Notes: generated by a model from the sequence alone, not told the origin. Counted from the first letter of the stretch, positions 17,804-27,509 are shown. The stretch: DNA of 64,000 nt from Arenibacter palladensis (GCF_900129275.1 NZ_FQUX01000006.1:62001-126000), one strand, 5' to 3'. Translations and numbers: made by a program.

Positions 17804-20446
17804 ATGAATTTAAGACATTCCATAGTTACCCGATTTGCGCTTTTCTTCACGGGCCTAATCATTTTCTCCATTCTTTTATCCGGGTATTTGGTCTTTAGAA
17901 AAGCTTCACAAGTAATTACCGCGCATTCCAAAGAACGTATTATGCATGCTTCCGAATTGGCGGAACAGTCCTTTTATGCCTTATTAAATGAGGTCACCAA
18001 TGACATTGCGGTAATAGCATTGAGTCCAACCTTACAACAACATATATTTCAACCCTCAGAAAAAACCACCAACGATATTGACCAGCTCTTCCGAATTATA
18101 CTGGAAAACAAAGAAACCTATTTTCAGATCAGACTATTAGAGGCGGATGAGAACGGTAAGGAGATTATTCGTTTCGATAAGTTGGATGGCCAAGTACTAA
18201 AGTCGACCAATCTACAGCAAAAAGGGGACCGTGAATATTTTAAGGAGGCGCTTCAAATAGGAAAAGGCGAACACTATTTTTCCAATATCAATTTAAATGA
18301 GGAATACGGCGTAATCAGCACTCCTTTTACCCCTACCCTACGTGTTGCCAGCCCCATTTTTGATAATGAAAACTTAAAAGTTGGCATTTTGATAATTAAT
18401 ATAAACCTTAGTCCGCTATACCTTGGTCTTGATCAAATTGCCGGTACTGACAGTCAGTTCTATTTAATAGATACCCAAGGTCAGTATTTATACTCAGGTG
18501 ACAGGTCCCAACAGTTTGGCCAACAGACCCGAAAGTTTCAAAATTTTTATTCTGATTTCAATGTTGACGATAGTTCCCGGACCCCCCCGAAGGATGGTTT
18601 CCAGCAGCTCACAGGACAGAACGGCAGTAGTTATCTAAGTTATTTTAAGGAATTGCCTTATTTTGATGGAAAACGAAAAATATTTCTGATTTCCAATATG
18701 GATCAAAATATATTGTTGAAAAATGCCCTTAGCGTACGATCGGAAAGTATTCAGACATTGCTGTGGGTATGCCTATTTTCAATTCTTTTGTCTTGGTTCT
18801 TTACCAATTTATTTTCAAAAAAAATTAAGAAAATCACAAAAGCGATCAGCAACTACGATCAGGGTATTCCCGATGACAACACCCTACCTACCAATAGAAA
18901 GGACGAAATAGGGATCTTGGCCAATACCTTTACCAAAATGAAGGTAAAAATAGATCAAAATGTCCTTGAATTAAACACGGCACTGGAGAAGGAACAGGTG
19001 GCCAGAAAACAAAGGGATGAATTTTTACAAAATATGAGTCACGAAATGCGAACCCCTCTCAACGCTATTTTGGGCCTTACCAAATTGTTGTACAAAAACG
19101 CCTCGGAACCACAATTACCCATTATTAATGCACTGGAAAGAAGCTCCAATAGCTTGGCCGGCCTAGTATATGACGTTCTGGACCACCAAAAATTAGTTGA
19201 AGGCAAGCTGCACATTCAATTGGAACCTACCAATATTGCTGAGCTTTTAAGGGATATTCACTCCACTTATTTGTACGAAGCTGTTCAAAAAGGACTTACT
19301 TTCAATTTAAGTATAGACGAAAAGCTTGAAACTACCCTCATTCAGACCGATGCCTTAAGATTGACACAGATAGTTACAAATCTCGTGGTAAATGCTATAA
19401 AATATACCAAAAAGGGTAGTATAAGCTTAATTGCTTCCATCAATGGTACGGAAAATAAAACCTTAAATATAAAGGTGAAGGATACTGGTGTAGGGGTACT
19501 TCCAAAAAACCTGAATAGGATAAACGACCGTTTTTTTATGGAAAAAAACGATCTATCCGGAAGGTATGGCAGCTACGGCTTAGGACTTTCCATTGTTAAA
19601 CAGTTGACTACACTATTTGGGGGTACTTTGGTGGCTTCTTCCGTGAAAGGCAAAGGTTCCGAATTTCTGATCAGCATCCCTACCATTTCTCTAGCCACCC
19701 CTAAATTAACAAAACCAATTACCTCTTCAGTACTGCCTCTTCCGAAACTAAGTGGCAACTACAATATCCTGCACATAGAGGACGATGCATCTACTATGGA
19801 GCTGATAAAGCATATTCTAAAATTGGACAACATTGCCTTGCACCAAGCCAAAACCATAGACGAGGCCTTAAAACTTATAAATTCAGAAACACCAGATTTG
19901 ATCATAAGCGATCTAATGCTGGCAAATGAAAAAATAAACACTAGCCTGGAACGTTGGATCAAAGCCAAAGAAATAAACTGTCCCCTAATTATTATTTCGG
20001 CCTTGGATGCTACGGAGGCCGACACCCCATTCGGCGAATATTTTCAAAAACCCTTCCAAATAGACCAATTAAAAGATACGGTCTATAAAATTTTAGGGAG
20101 CAATGAATTCAAGGCTCCCGATTTTTCAAATATCTATAACAATTATGACCATGACATTCCCAAAATAAACAAAGTTCTAAAATTACTGGAGAAGGAATTT
20201 GAAAACTATCTTAAAGGAATAAACAAAATTGGCGAAAGTAAGGATCAGGTGAAATGGGAAGCCATAATCCACAAAATAATAGCCCATATCAATAATCTTC
20301 AATTGACCGATCTAAAAGAGGCTCTCCCGGACAAAATAGCAATCGTTGATAAGAATCATCTTCACAAAATAAATAACATTTTTGCCTTTTATTTATGCTG
20401 TATCAGAGCGGAAGGACACCTTAATTCAAAAGTTGGATCTTCCTGA
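17804..20446 (+). CDS. Hybrid sensor histidine kinase with receiver and Hpt-like tail
   Basis: An 880-residue membrane sensor. Transmembrane helices at about 11-31 and 316-336 flank a Cache-like periplasmic sensor domain of about 280 residues. A HAMP-like linker follows, then the dimerisation domain with H413 in NMSHEMRTPLNAILG, and an ATPase domain with N box TNLVVNAIKYTKKG, G1 KDTGVGVL and G2 GSYGLGLSIVKQ. The receiver (about 654-765) has HIEDDAS and D703 in LIISDLM. The last 110 residues are helical and contain IIHKIIAHINN (H823), resembling a degenerate Hpt module. The gene converges on the LytTR regulator and overlaps it by 26 bp. Its stimulus is unknown. Confidence 0.9.
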   Translation: MNLRHSIVTRFALFFTGLIIFSILLSGYLVFRKASQVITAHSKERIMHASELAEQSFYALLNEVTNDIAVIALSPTLQQHIFQPSEKTTNDIDQLFRIILENKETYFQIRLLEADENGKEIIRFDKLDGQVLKSTNLQQKGDREYFKEALQIGKGEHYFSNINLNEEYGVISTPFTPTLRVASPIFDNENLKVGILIININLSPLYLGLDQIAGTDSQFYLIDTQGQYLYSGDRSQQFGQQTRKFQNFYSDFNVDDSSRTPPKDGFQQLTGQNGSSYLSYFKELPYFDGKRKIFLISNMDQNILLKNALSVRSESIQTLLWVCLFSILLSWFFTNLFSKKIKKITKAISNYDQGIPDDNTLPTNRKDEIGILANTFTKMKVKIDQNVLELNTALEKEQVARKQRDEFLQNMSHEMRTPLNAILGLTKLLYKNASEPQLPIINALERSSNSLAGLVYDVLDHQKLVEGKLHIQLEPTNIAELLRDIHSTYLYEAVQKGLTFNLSIDEKLETTLIQTDALRLTQIVTNLVVNAIKYTKKGSISLIASINGTENKTLNIKVKDTGVGVLPKNLNRINDRFFMEKNDLSGRYGSYGLGLSIVKQLTTLFGGTLVASSVKGKGSEFLISIPTISLATPKLTKPITSSVLPLPKLSGNYNILHIEDDASTMELIKHILKLDNIALHQAKTIDEALKLINSETPDLIISDLMLANEKINTSLERWIKAKEINCPLIIISALDATEADTPFGEYFQKPFQIDQLKDTVYKILGSNEFKAPDFSNIYNNYDHDIPKINKVLKLLEKEFENYLKGINKIGESKDQVKWEAIIHKIIAHINNLQLTDLKEALPDKIAIVDKNHLHKINNIFAFYLCCIRAEGHLNSKVGSS

Positions 20447-21107
20447 GCAATTCCTGGGCGTAACGCTGACTTACGGGGACATGGTCTTTATTAATTTCCA
20501 CTGCACCGGTATGTATAACGTCTAACATATTAAGATTAATGATGTAAGACCGATGCACACGTTGAAAAAAATCCGGAAGTTTGGGTTCAAGGTCCTTGAG
20601 GGCCATTAGAGTCAATATTTTCTTGTTTTTGAAAACAATGGAAATGTAATTGGCCTCCGATTTAAAATAGGCTACTTCCTTCAATTTTATTTTCACCAAT
20701 TTTCCACCTTCCTTTATAAACAATCTGGCATCCTTTTCCGGCGTTTTTTGGCTGGCGGAAAGAAATTCCTTCGCCCTTAAAAAACCCTTATAAAATCTAG
20801 GGAAATCTATTGGTTTAACCAGATAGTCCACAATTTTTGGGTAATTGTAGGAATCTATGGCGAAATCCTTATTGGAAGTAATCATAATAACAGCGGAGCT
20901 GGGATTTAAATCCAAAATATCCCTGCCCGTAATGTCCGGTAAATTATAGTCCAAAAAAATGAGATCAAACGATGAATTATGAATAAGGTTAATAGATTCA
21001 AAACCGGAAACCGTCGTAGTTACACCTTTAATTTCATTGATCTTACTGCAAAAGTGCTCAAGCAAATCACAAATCAACGGATCATCATCTACAATTAAAC
21101 ACCTCAT
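20421..21107 (-). CDS. LytTR-family response regulator
   Basis: A 228-residue regulator: receiver domain at residues 1-115 (MRCLIVDDDP, D53 in LIFLDYNLPDITG, KPIDFPRF) and a LytTR DNA-binding domain at about 130-225 (ARLFIKEGGKLVKI, EANYISI, FQRVHRSYIINL). The start at the ATG 21105-21107 gives the canonical receiver N-terminus; the frame extends 15 codons further with no family match. It is tail-to-tail with the hybrid kinase and divergent to the vanadium haloperoxidase, with 111 bp between the starts, so it may control that gene; this is inference. Confidence 0.9.
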   Translation of the reverse strand: MRCLIVDDDPLICDLLEHFCSKINEIKGVTTTVSGFESINLIHNSSFDLIFLDYNLPDITGRDILDLNPSSAVIMITSNKDFAIDSYNYPKIVDYLVKPIDFPRFYKGFLRAKEFLSASQKTPEKDARLFIKEGGKLVKIKLKEVAYFKSEANYISIVFKNKKILTLMALKDLEPKLPDFFQRVHRSYIINLNMLDVIHTGAVEINKDHVPVSQRYAQELLRKIQLLN

Positions 21108-21218
21108 GATCTTATCCAATAAATTACCATTTTCATAAAGCAATATAATCATTTCATATAAAAAATAATTTTCGAGCCATCTAAAATTCTACTATTGTTG
21201 GTAACTAAACCAACTAAC

Positions 21219-22733
21219 ATGAACCTTAAAAGACTTTTCTTACCTGTACTTGCTATCTTATTTTTTGGAATGATGGGCTGTAAGCAGTCCAAGACTTCCA
21301 AGAATATGGCGGATAATCTGATGGCCATGGCCGAGGAACCGCGGGGAAAGGATAACGTGGCCTACCAATGGGCCTTTATGGCCTTGGAAGGAACTGCTTT
21401 GGACACAGATCGGTTTAAACCTAGACCCACGGTTACTTCCAGATATCTTGGCTTAATATGTACCGCCATGTTCGATGCCTGGACACGATTTGATGAAAAG
21501 GCACAACCCCTATACCTAAAAGGTGTTGATCGTTTCCCAGAAAACAAAAGAACACTTAAAAACAAAGAAATAGCGGTAAGCTATGCCGCATATAGGGCCC
21601 TAAAGGAATACTATTATTCCGACAGTACATTGTTCAAGGAAAAAATGATCGCTTTGGGCCTTGACCCAGAAAATCAATCCCGTGATGCCAGCACGCCAGA
21701 GGGCGTTGGCAATCTTGCCGCAGATTTGGTAATCAATGCGCGTAAAAACGATGGCTCCAACCAGTACGGGGAAGTGGAAGGTTCCAATGGGCAGCCCTAC
21801 TTTGATTATACCAATTATGCACCGGTAAATGACATTGACAGAAATATTGACCTCAACAGATGGCAGCCAAAGTATTTTATTGATGAGGAAGGCAATAAAT
21901 ACAATCCAGGTTGCCTAACACCCTATTGGCAAAAGGTAAAACCTCTATTATTGGAAACGGCAGATCAGTTTAGGCCTGGTCCACCGCCTATGGTCGGTTC
22001 CGAACAATTGGAAAAAGAAGTTCAGGAAGTTATTGACCTTCAGGCTAATTTAACCCCAGAAAACAAGGCCTTGGTAGAATTCATGCGAGATGGGCCCAAA
22101 TCCGTACAACAGGCAGGACATTGGTTGAAATTTGCGCAAGACGTATCTACCCGGGACAACCATACCCTGGATCAAGATGTAAAGATGTACTTTTTAGTAG
22201 AATCTGTAGCCATGGATGCCTTTATCTCCTGTTGGGATTCCAAAATGTACTATGATTATACACGCCCCTATGCCTTGGTTCACGATTACTATCAAGACAA
22301 GGTAATTAAGGCCTGGGGAGGCCCAGATAAAGGAATGATTGAAATGAAGGGTAAGGATTGGAGGCCTTATTCCCCAGATGCCTTTCTTTGTCCACCTTTT
22401 CCAAGCTATGTTTCCGGCCACAGTACCATAAGCGGAGGATGTGCAGAGGCCTTGCGCTTGTTTACCGGGGACGACCATTTTGGAGTGGAAGTTGAACTGG
22501 TGCCGGGAGCACTTACAGAGCCCAATAATCTTGACGACCCGGTTATTATAAAATTTCCAACTTTTACAGAAACGGCCGAAATGGCAGGGATATCCAGAGT
22601 AATGGGAGGATATCATATCCAGGCCGATAATGTTGCAGGATTGGAATTGGGTAGGCAAGTAGCTAGACACCATTATAAGAAATACCTAGAGCTTATAGGT
22701 GAAAATGGTAAAGGAGCAGCTCTGGCAAACTAA
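21219..22733 (+). CDS. Vanadium-dependent haloperoxidase lipoprotein (PAP2 superfamily)
   Basis: A 504-residue exported protein. MNLKRLFLPVLAILFFGMMGC is a lipoprotein signal with C21 acylated. All vanadate-site residues of the family are present: K342 and R349 in KMYYDYTRP, S399-G400-H401 in PSYVSGHS, and R460 and H466 in SRVMGGYH; H401 would be the acid-base residue. Such enzymes oxidise bromide or iodide with hydrogen peroxide. The same core can be an acid phosphatase, but length and flanking sequence favour a haloperoxidase. A 6-bp inverted repeat (GTTGGT 21197-21202, ACCAAC 21209-21214) lies just before the start. DoxX-like and outer-membrane genes follow. Confidence 0.82.
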   Translation: MNLKRLFLPVLAILFFGMMGCKQSKTSKNMADNLMAMAEEPRGKDNVAYQWAFMALEGTALDTDRFKPRPTVTSRYLGLICTAMFDAWTRFDEKAQPLYLKGVDRFPENKRTLKNKEIAVSYAAYRALKEYYYSDSTLFKEKMIALGLDPENQSRDASTPEGVGNLAADLVINARKNDGSNQYGEVEGSNGQPYFDYTNYAPVNDIDRNIDLNRWQPKYFIDEEGNKYNPGCLTPYWQKVKPLLLETADQFRPGPPPMVGSEQLEKEVQEVIDLQANLTPENKALVEFMRDGPKSVQQAGHWLKFAQDVSTRDNHTLDQDVKMYFLVESVAMDAFISCWDSKMYYDYTRPYALVHDYYQDKVIKAWGGPDKGMIEMKGKDWRPYSPDAFLCPPFPSYVSGHSTISGGCAEALRLFTGDDHFGVEVELVPGALTEPNNLDDPVIIKFPTFTETAEMAGISRVMGGYHIQADNVAGLELGRQVARHHYKKYLELIGENGKGAALAN

Positions 22734-22822
22734 TAATATATTCCTTCAAAAAACCCCTACCCTGATCAGGAAATCCTTCATCTATCCGGAAAAATTAAAT
22801 CTATAGAAAAAACTGTATTATT

Positions 22823-23245
22823 ATGGTTCGTTTATCCCAAAATGGCAGAATACTTGGCATAAGCATAGGCATAATCTACCTATGGTTCGGATTGCTAAAA
22901 TTTTTTCCTGGACTAAGTCCGGCGGACATACTGGCCAAACAAACCATTTCGTTATTGACCTTTAATTCTATTCCGGAAAATATTGGCATCCTGTTACTGG
23001 CAATAATTGAGGTCGCCATTGGGTTGTGCTTAATCTTTAAAATTCAGCTCAAAATAGTTATTGTTGCTGCGCTGATACATCTTGTATTAACTTTTATTCC
23101 AGTGGTATTTTTTCCTGAAATTTCCTTTTCCCAAGCCCCATTTTCACTTACTCTGGTAGGCCAGTACATTATTAAGAATATCGTAATAATCAGTGCGCTG
23201 TTTCTTATTTATCCACGGTCGTACGAAAAAGTTCCCCAACAATAA
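22823..23245 (+). CDS. DoxX-like four-helix membrane protein
   Basis: A 140-residue protein with four hydrophobic segments: about 10-30 (ILGISIGIIYLWFGLLKFF), 52-72, 76-98 and 112-132. The pattern WFGLLKFFPGLSPADILA followed by IIEVAIGLCLIF is typical of DoxX/DUF417-like proteins, which occur with redox systems. It lies 89 bp downstream of the haloperoxidase gene on the same strand. The function is not established and the family link is by general pattern, not by catalytic residues. Confidence 0.65.
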   Translation: MVRLSQNGRILGISIGIIYLWFGLLKFFPGLSPADILAKQTISLLTFNSIPENIGILLLAIIEVAIGLCLIFKIQLKIVIVAALIHLVLTFIPVVFFPEISFSQAPFSLTLVGQYIIKNIVIISALFLIYPRSYEKVPQQ

Positions 23246-23346
23246 GTACATAAAGGGTTTGAGTCCTTAAACGCACAAGGCACTTTAACGATCATTATAA
23301 TAGAAAATTATTTGGTAAAATAAACTAATTAAAGTCTATCCCAACC

Positions 23347-24495
23347 ATGAAAATACTACATGCTAAATTATTATTGGGCAGCATGCTAATTACCCTTTCA
23401 ATTAACCCCATTGCACTAAATGCCCAAGGCTGCGTAGCTATAAGGCATTTCTCCTCATGTGTAGGTAATAGTTTGGAAAACAATTTACTGGGCAATGGAG
23501 ATCTTCAAATTGGCATGAATTATAGGTATTTTAAATCTTTTCGGCATTTTAGGGGAACGGAAGAGGAGTCCGATCGAGTAACCAACAATACTGAGGTAAT
23601 AAATCATTCACATGCGTGGGATTTTTTCCTGACCTATGGCATCTCTGACCGCTTCTATACCAGTATTACCATACCCACGGTAATAAATGCCAGGTCCTCA
23701 CTTTACGAGCACGGCAGGGAAGAAAGAAACAGTACTTTTTCCAGAGGCTTGGCCGATATACGGGCCGGGGTAGGGTATTGGTTATTGGACCCCATTAAAC
23801 ATTCAGGTGGTAACATGGCCGTTGGCATAGGCATAAAACTACCTACCGGCAACTACAATGCAACAGATATATTTTATAACGTTGGTCCAGAAGGGAGTCC
23901 AGAAGTGCGTCCAGTTGACCAATCCATTCAACCTGGGGACGGTGGTTTTGGTCTTACAGTAGATTTCCAGTTTTATAAAAAAATGACTACCGGCCTTTTT
24001 GCCTATGGTGGTGGCTTTTACCTATTGAACCCTCGGGAAACCAACGGAATAAGAACGTTTAGGGAAACCTTGAGCCCTCTTTTGGAAAACGAAGCCATCA
24101 TGGCCGTACCGGACCAATACTCTGTACGTACAGGATTAAGCTATAGTTTGTCCAACGCACTATCTACTTCCTTGGGGGCCCGCTTCGATGCTGTGCCCGT
24201 TAAAGACCTAATTGGTGGCAACGAAGGTTTCCGAAGACCTGGTAATGTACTGTCAATTGAGCCGGGCCTTGCCTATTTTCTTCACAATCTAACCCTAAAT
24301 CTAAATGTACCTTTTGCCGTTCGGCGAGATAGGCCTCAAAGTGTTACGGATAGGCAAACCGAAATAAGCACTGGAACTCCCAGAAATGGGGATGCCGCTT
24401 TTGCAGATTATTTAATAAATTTTGGCATCTCCTATCGCTTCACCAAAAGCAAAACCATGGAAATAGACCCTTCATTGATGGATACCTTTAATTAA
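23347..24495 (+). CDS. Outer-membrane beta-barrel protein
   Basis: A 382-residue protein with a signal peptide ending at LNAQG (about residue 27), then alternating polar/hydrophobic strands separated by Gly/Asn-rich turns, as in porin-like barrels of the MetA-pathway type (for example DLQIGMNYRYFKSF, GISDRFYTSITIPTV, GLSYSLSNALSTSLGARF). The last strands reach FGISYRFTKS before a short tail. It could be a channel or transporter; the cargo is unknown. It follows the haloperoxidase and DoxX-like genes and its stop is 7 bp from the stop of the convergent SDR gene. Confidence 0.7.
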   Translation: MKILHAKLLLGSMLITLSINPIALNAQGCVAIRHFSSCVGNSLENNLLGNGDLQIGMNYRYFKSFRHFRGTEEESDRVTNNTEVINHSHAWDFFLTYGISDRFYTSITIPTVINARSSLYEHGREERNSTFSRGLADIRAGVGYWLLDPIKHSGGNMAVGIGIKLPTGNYNATDIFYNVGPEGSPEVRPVDQSIQPGDGGFGLTVDFQFYKKMTTGLFAYGGGFYLLNPRETNGIRTFRETLSPLLENEAIMAVPDQYSVRTGLSYSLSNALSTSLGARFDAVPVKDLIGGNEGFRRPGNVLSIEPGLAYFLHNLTLNLNVPFAVRRDRPQSVTDRQTEISTGTPRNGDAAFADYLINFGISYRFTKSKTMEIDPSLMDTFN

Positions 24496-24502
24496 AAAAA
24501 GA

Positions 24503-26074
24503 CTACCAGTCTATGGGGCGGTAATCCTTTAGAAATTTACCACACCAATGTTTACCTGTGTTAATGCCATCTATCAATGGATCCAAGACCCTAGCAGCAC
24601 CGTCCACAATGTCCAATGGAGGTTGAAAATCATGGATTTCTTCCTTTCTTGTGGACAGCTCTACGGGATCTTCGTCAGTGACCCAACCAGTATCCACAGC
24701 ATTCATATAAACACCATCCTTTGCAAAATCAAGAGCAGATGTATGCGTCATCATATTCAGTGCAGCCTTGGCCATATTGGTATGGGGATGACGATCCTCC
24801 TTGTAAAATCTATGAAATTTCCCTTCCATAGCCGAGACGTTGATAATATGTTTTTTTCCAGTATTCTCCTGCCGCATAAGTTTAGACAAACGGTTACAGA
24901 GCACAAAGGGGGCAATGGCGTTCACCAATTGTACCTCTATCATTTCCGGAGTTTCAATCTCCCCTAATTTTAGGCGCCAGCTGTTGGTCTTCCTTAGATC
25001 TATTTGCTGCAGATCGGCATCCAATTCCCCTTCGGGAAAAACTTCCTTGGCAGAAAGGGAGCTATCAAAACTGTAGGGAATCTGTGACAATTTCGCAGAG
25101 GCCCTAATGCCAATACCAGGTTCCGGTGCATGCCAATTAACAGGTAAGGTATTATTTTGGGTACTCGCGGTACCCTTGGTAAGGTTATTTAATTCCTGTA
25201 GGCAAAAATCGTGGTCGGACAATACCTCTCGGGCCCTTGGGGGTAAATCCTGAAAAGGAACTTCCTCGTTTTTCATAAGGTGTTGATAAAATCCTGCCGG
25301 TCTTCTAACGGTTTGCGCCGCATTATTGATCAGGATATCCAATCGGTCGTACTGTTGTTCTATAAAATTACAAAAGATCTCAACGCTAGGGATATGTCTT
25401 AAATCCAGACCATGTATTTTTAGTCTATGACCCCATTCATGAAAATCTTCTTCCTTGGAGAAGCGCAGCGCAGAATCTACCGGAAACCTCGTGGTAGCTA
25501 CCACAGTTGCCCCTGCCCTAAGCAATATTAGGGTAATATGATATCCTATTTTTAACCTAGACCCCGTAACTATGGCTACCTGTCCACTAAGATCGGCCGT
25601 CTGAAAGCGTTTTGCGTAGTTAAAGTCGCCACATTCCGGGCACATGGCATCATAAAAATGATGTAATTTGGTATATACGGTTTTACAGACATAGCAATTC
25701 CTTGGGGATTCCAACTCTAGCTCCTCCAAGGTTTCCCTGACGGGAGCAGCCAATAATTTGGGAGCTACAAACACGGCAGCTTCCCTAGCGCTTCTTATAC
25801 CTGTTTCCTTACGCGCATGCTTATCGCGCTCTATAATCTTGCGCTTAGCAGCCTTGGCTGCGTCCTTTTTACGCTGTTTAAATTCATTTTTGGCCGGTCT
25901 GGACAACTGGCCCGCAGCCTTCAGCAAGGCCACCCGTTTATCTTCCGGAAGTTCAAAAACCTTATGTCCGCTACCTACCAACTTATTAAGTAGAAAAATA
26001 CACTGATCTATCTCTTCCGAACTTATTGCCTCCCCAACATTCTCCTGCCTGTCTACCAGATTATTACCGCCCAT
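24503..26074 (-). CDS. Long SDR-family oxidoreductase with N-terminal Cys4 domain
   Basis: A 523-residue protein, about twice the usual SDR length. Residues 1-120 are helical and basic ([11 protein letters not shown]). C127-x2-C130 and C145-x2-C148 form a likely zinc ribbon. The Rossmann part starts at 163: [14 protein letters not shown] (NAD(P)-binding TGxxxxxG), INNAAQ (249-254) and the catalytic-serine block INVSAMEG with S414. At the YxxxK position the sequence is T432-N-M-A-K436, so the usual tyrosine is absent. An insertion at about 285-375 separates the two halves. Substrate unknown; whether it acts as a dehydrogenase is uncertain. It has a strong promoter of its own. Confidence 0.8.
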   Translation of the reverse strand: MGGNNLVDRQENVGEAISSEEIDQCIFLLNKLVGSGHKVFELPEDKRVALLKAAGQLSRPAKNEFKQRKKDAAKAAKRKIIERDKHARKETGIRSAREAAVFVAPKLLAAPVRETLEELELESPRNCYVCKTVYTKLHHFYDAMCPECGDFNYAKRFQTADLSGQVAIVTGSRLKIGYHITLILLRAGATVVATTRFPVDSALRFSKEEDFHEWGHRLKIHGLDLRHIPSVEIFCNFIEQQYDRLDILINNAAQTVRRPAGFYQHLMKNEEVPFQDLPPRAREVLSDHDFCLQELNNLTKGTASTQNNTLPVNWHAPEPGIGIRASAKLSQIPYSFDSSLSAKEVFPEGELDADLQQIDLRKTNSWRLKLGEIETPEMIEVQLVNAIAPFVLCNRLSKLMRQENTGKKHIINVSAMEGKFHRFYKEDRHPHTNMAKAALNMMTHTSALDFAKDGVYMNAVDTGWVTDEDPVELSTRKEEIHDFQPPLDIVDGAARVLDPLIDGINTGKHWCGKFLKDYRPIDW

Positions 26075-26106
26075 TTTCCAAATATTTTCTGAAAATTAAA
26101 AACGTG

Positions 26107-26137
26107 CAAATGTAAGGTTTAAATTAGATTGCACAAA
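26107..26137 (-). promoter_or_regulatory. Bacteroidetes promoter of the SDR gene
   Basis: On the minus strand TTTG (26134-26137) is followed after 19 bp by TACATTTG (26107-26114), an excellent match to the -33/-7 consensus. The -7 element ends 32 bp upstream of the SDR start. Confidence 0.7.
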
Positions 26138-26296
26138 CAGAACCATTTAGCGAAAAAACAAGACCAGTACAAGCTTGTTCTCGCTCGAATAACCTTGTAA
26201 AAATACATGAAGGCAGTGGTAGTTTAAATAAACTGCTTTAAAAAATATATCCAAAACTTGGACATAGACCTGAAATGTTTTGAAGGATCTACAACT

Positions 26297-26890
26297 TTAA
26301 TCAAAAGGGCCGACCATAATATGCGCCCTATGGGTACCGGGATCCATTAACCATGGCATTCCAGGAGCGTGTGGCTTGTCGGGCAAACCCGTAGATTCCG
26401 TGGTTGCAAAGGGTGTATAAATAACGTATCTAAATTTTCCATTTTGCAACTCTCCGGTAGTACTATCATAATCCTCGGATTTTCCATAATAAACATACAT
26501 CATGCTTGGTTCCTTGGGCATTTTTAATTTTCCAGATGCTACTTCCTTGGCACGGATTTTTTCCCGCTCTTCCCCAGAAAGATCCTTCGCCGATAGTTCC
26601 CTACCACGGGCCATGAAAGGTTCAAGTTTTTTGGAATAACATGCCACATTAATCCCATCCTTACTTGGGTTATCACCTATGCAGACCAAATTATTGGTTC
26701 CCTTTCTCAAAACTACCAATTCTCCCGAGCTATTATAGCCATAAACCATAGCTCCATCCTTTTTTTCATCAGGAGCGGGCAGAACAGCAGTTTTAATCTG
26801 AATTTCATTAAGAGGAACTTCTTTTTTAATTTCCTGCGCCATAAAAGGAAAAGCTGATAATAGCAGCATACCTAAAATTAGTTGTTTCAT
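26297..26890 (-). CDS. Exported protein of unknown function
   Basis: A 197-residue protein with signal peptide MKQLILGMLLLSAFPFMAQE (cleavage probably after the alanine at 18). The mature part has a conserved-looking core: GYNSSGELVVLRKGTNNLVCIGD, followed by KKLEPFMARGRELSAKDL, MMYVYYG, and the end GMPWLMDPGTHRAHIMVGPFD. There are two cysteines, at about residues 71 and 84. I do not recognise the family. It is a single gene between the SDR and a HopJ-like gene on the opposite strand. Confidence 0.7.
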   Translation of the reverse strand: MKQLILGMLLLSAFPFMAQEIKKEVPLNEIQIKTAVLPAPDEKKDGAMVYGYNSSGELVVLRKGTNNLVCIGDNPSKDGINVACYSKKLEPFMARGRELSAKDLSGEEREKIRAKEVASGKLKMPKEPSMMYVYYGKSEDYDSTTGELQNGKFRYVIYTPFATTESTGLPDKPHAPGMPWLMDPGTHRAHIMVGPFD

Positions 26891-27102
26891 GTGTATCTAT
26901 TTTTAGTACCGATTAATTATTGAAAATGAAACCCTACCACAATTATCAAACAACTGGATTGGATTTTATTTATTTTCCTTAAAGATAAAAAATATAGACC
27001 TAACCAATTTGAGAAATGATGTAATAATTAACTTCACATATCCTACTTGATTCTTGATTGGATAATCTAAATTTACGGCCTAAACTTAAATCCCATCGAA
27101 CA

Positions 27103-27447
27103 ATGACGGTTTACGAATTTCTAGACAAACTTAGAAAGACTCCAGAAGAGATAACCTTTGGGGACACCATAGGTATTATTGATGCCTATTATAATTTTTC
27201 GCCTTCAAGATTCACCAATGGGGAAGTGATCAATGAAGCGGGTCAAAATTCAGGTTCCTGTAAAGTATTTTCTTTTGCACTACATCACAAATTGAGCAAG
27301 GAGGAAACCTTGGCTTGCTTTGGTTCCTATTACCGAAAAGATGTCCTTGAAAATCCAACGGGTACGGACCACCAAAACATTCGCAATTTTATGATCAGTG
27401 GCTGGGAAGGTATTTCCTTCGACAATGAGGCCCTTAGCATAAAGTAA
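27103..27447 (+). CDS. HopJ-like type III effector family protein
   Basis: A 114-residue protein of the HopJ family: MTVYEFLDKLRKTPEEITFGDTI at the start, then AYYNFSPSRFTNGEVINEAGQN and FGSYYRKDVLENPTGTDHQNIR. HopJ was named as a secreted effector in Pseudomonas syringae, but homologues are widespread in free-living marine bacteria without type III secretion, and no secretion genes are seen here. The ATG at 27103 is preferred to a TTG 15 codons upstream because it gives the family N-terminus. Its real function is unknown. Confidence 0.8.
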   Translation: MTVYEFLDKLRKTPEEITFGDTIGIIDAYYNFSPSRFTNGEVINEAGQNSGSCKVFSFALHHKLSKEETLACFGSYYRKDVLENPTGTDHQNIRNFMISGWEGISFDNEALSIK

Positions 27448-27509
27448 GGACAAGCAATACCTTGTTCGGCTCCTTCATGTTCAGTTATAGGGCAACGAAG
27501 AATGACCAA

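Noticed and set aside
22194-22673. A 159-codon minus-strand frame
   Set aside because: It is antisense to the haloperoxidase catalytic region and has no protein-family features.
27058-27102. Longer HopJ-like protein from a TTG start
   Set aside because: The added 15 residues have no family match and the ATG at 27103 gives the conserved N-terminus.
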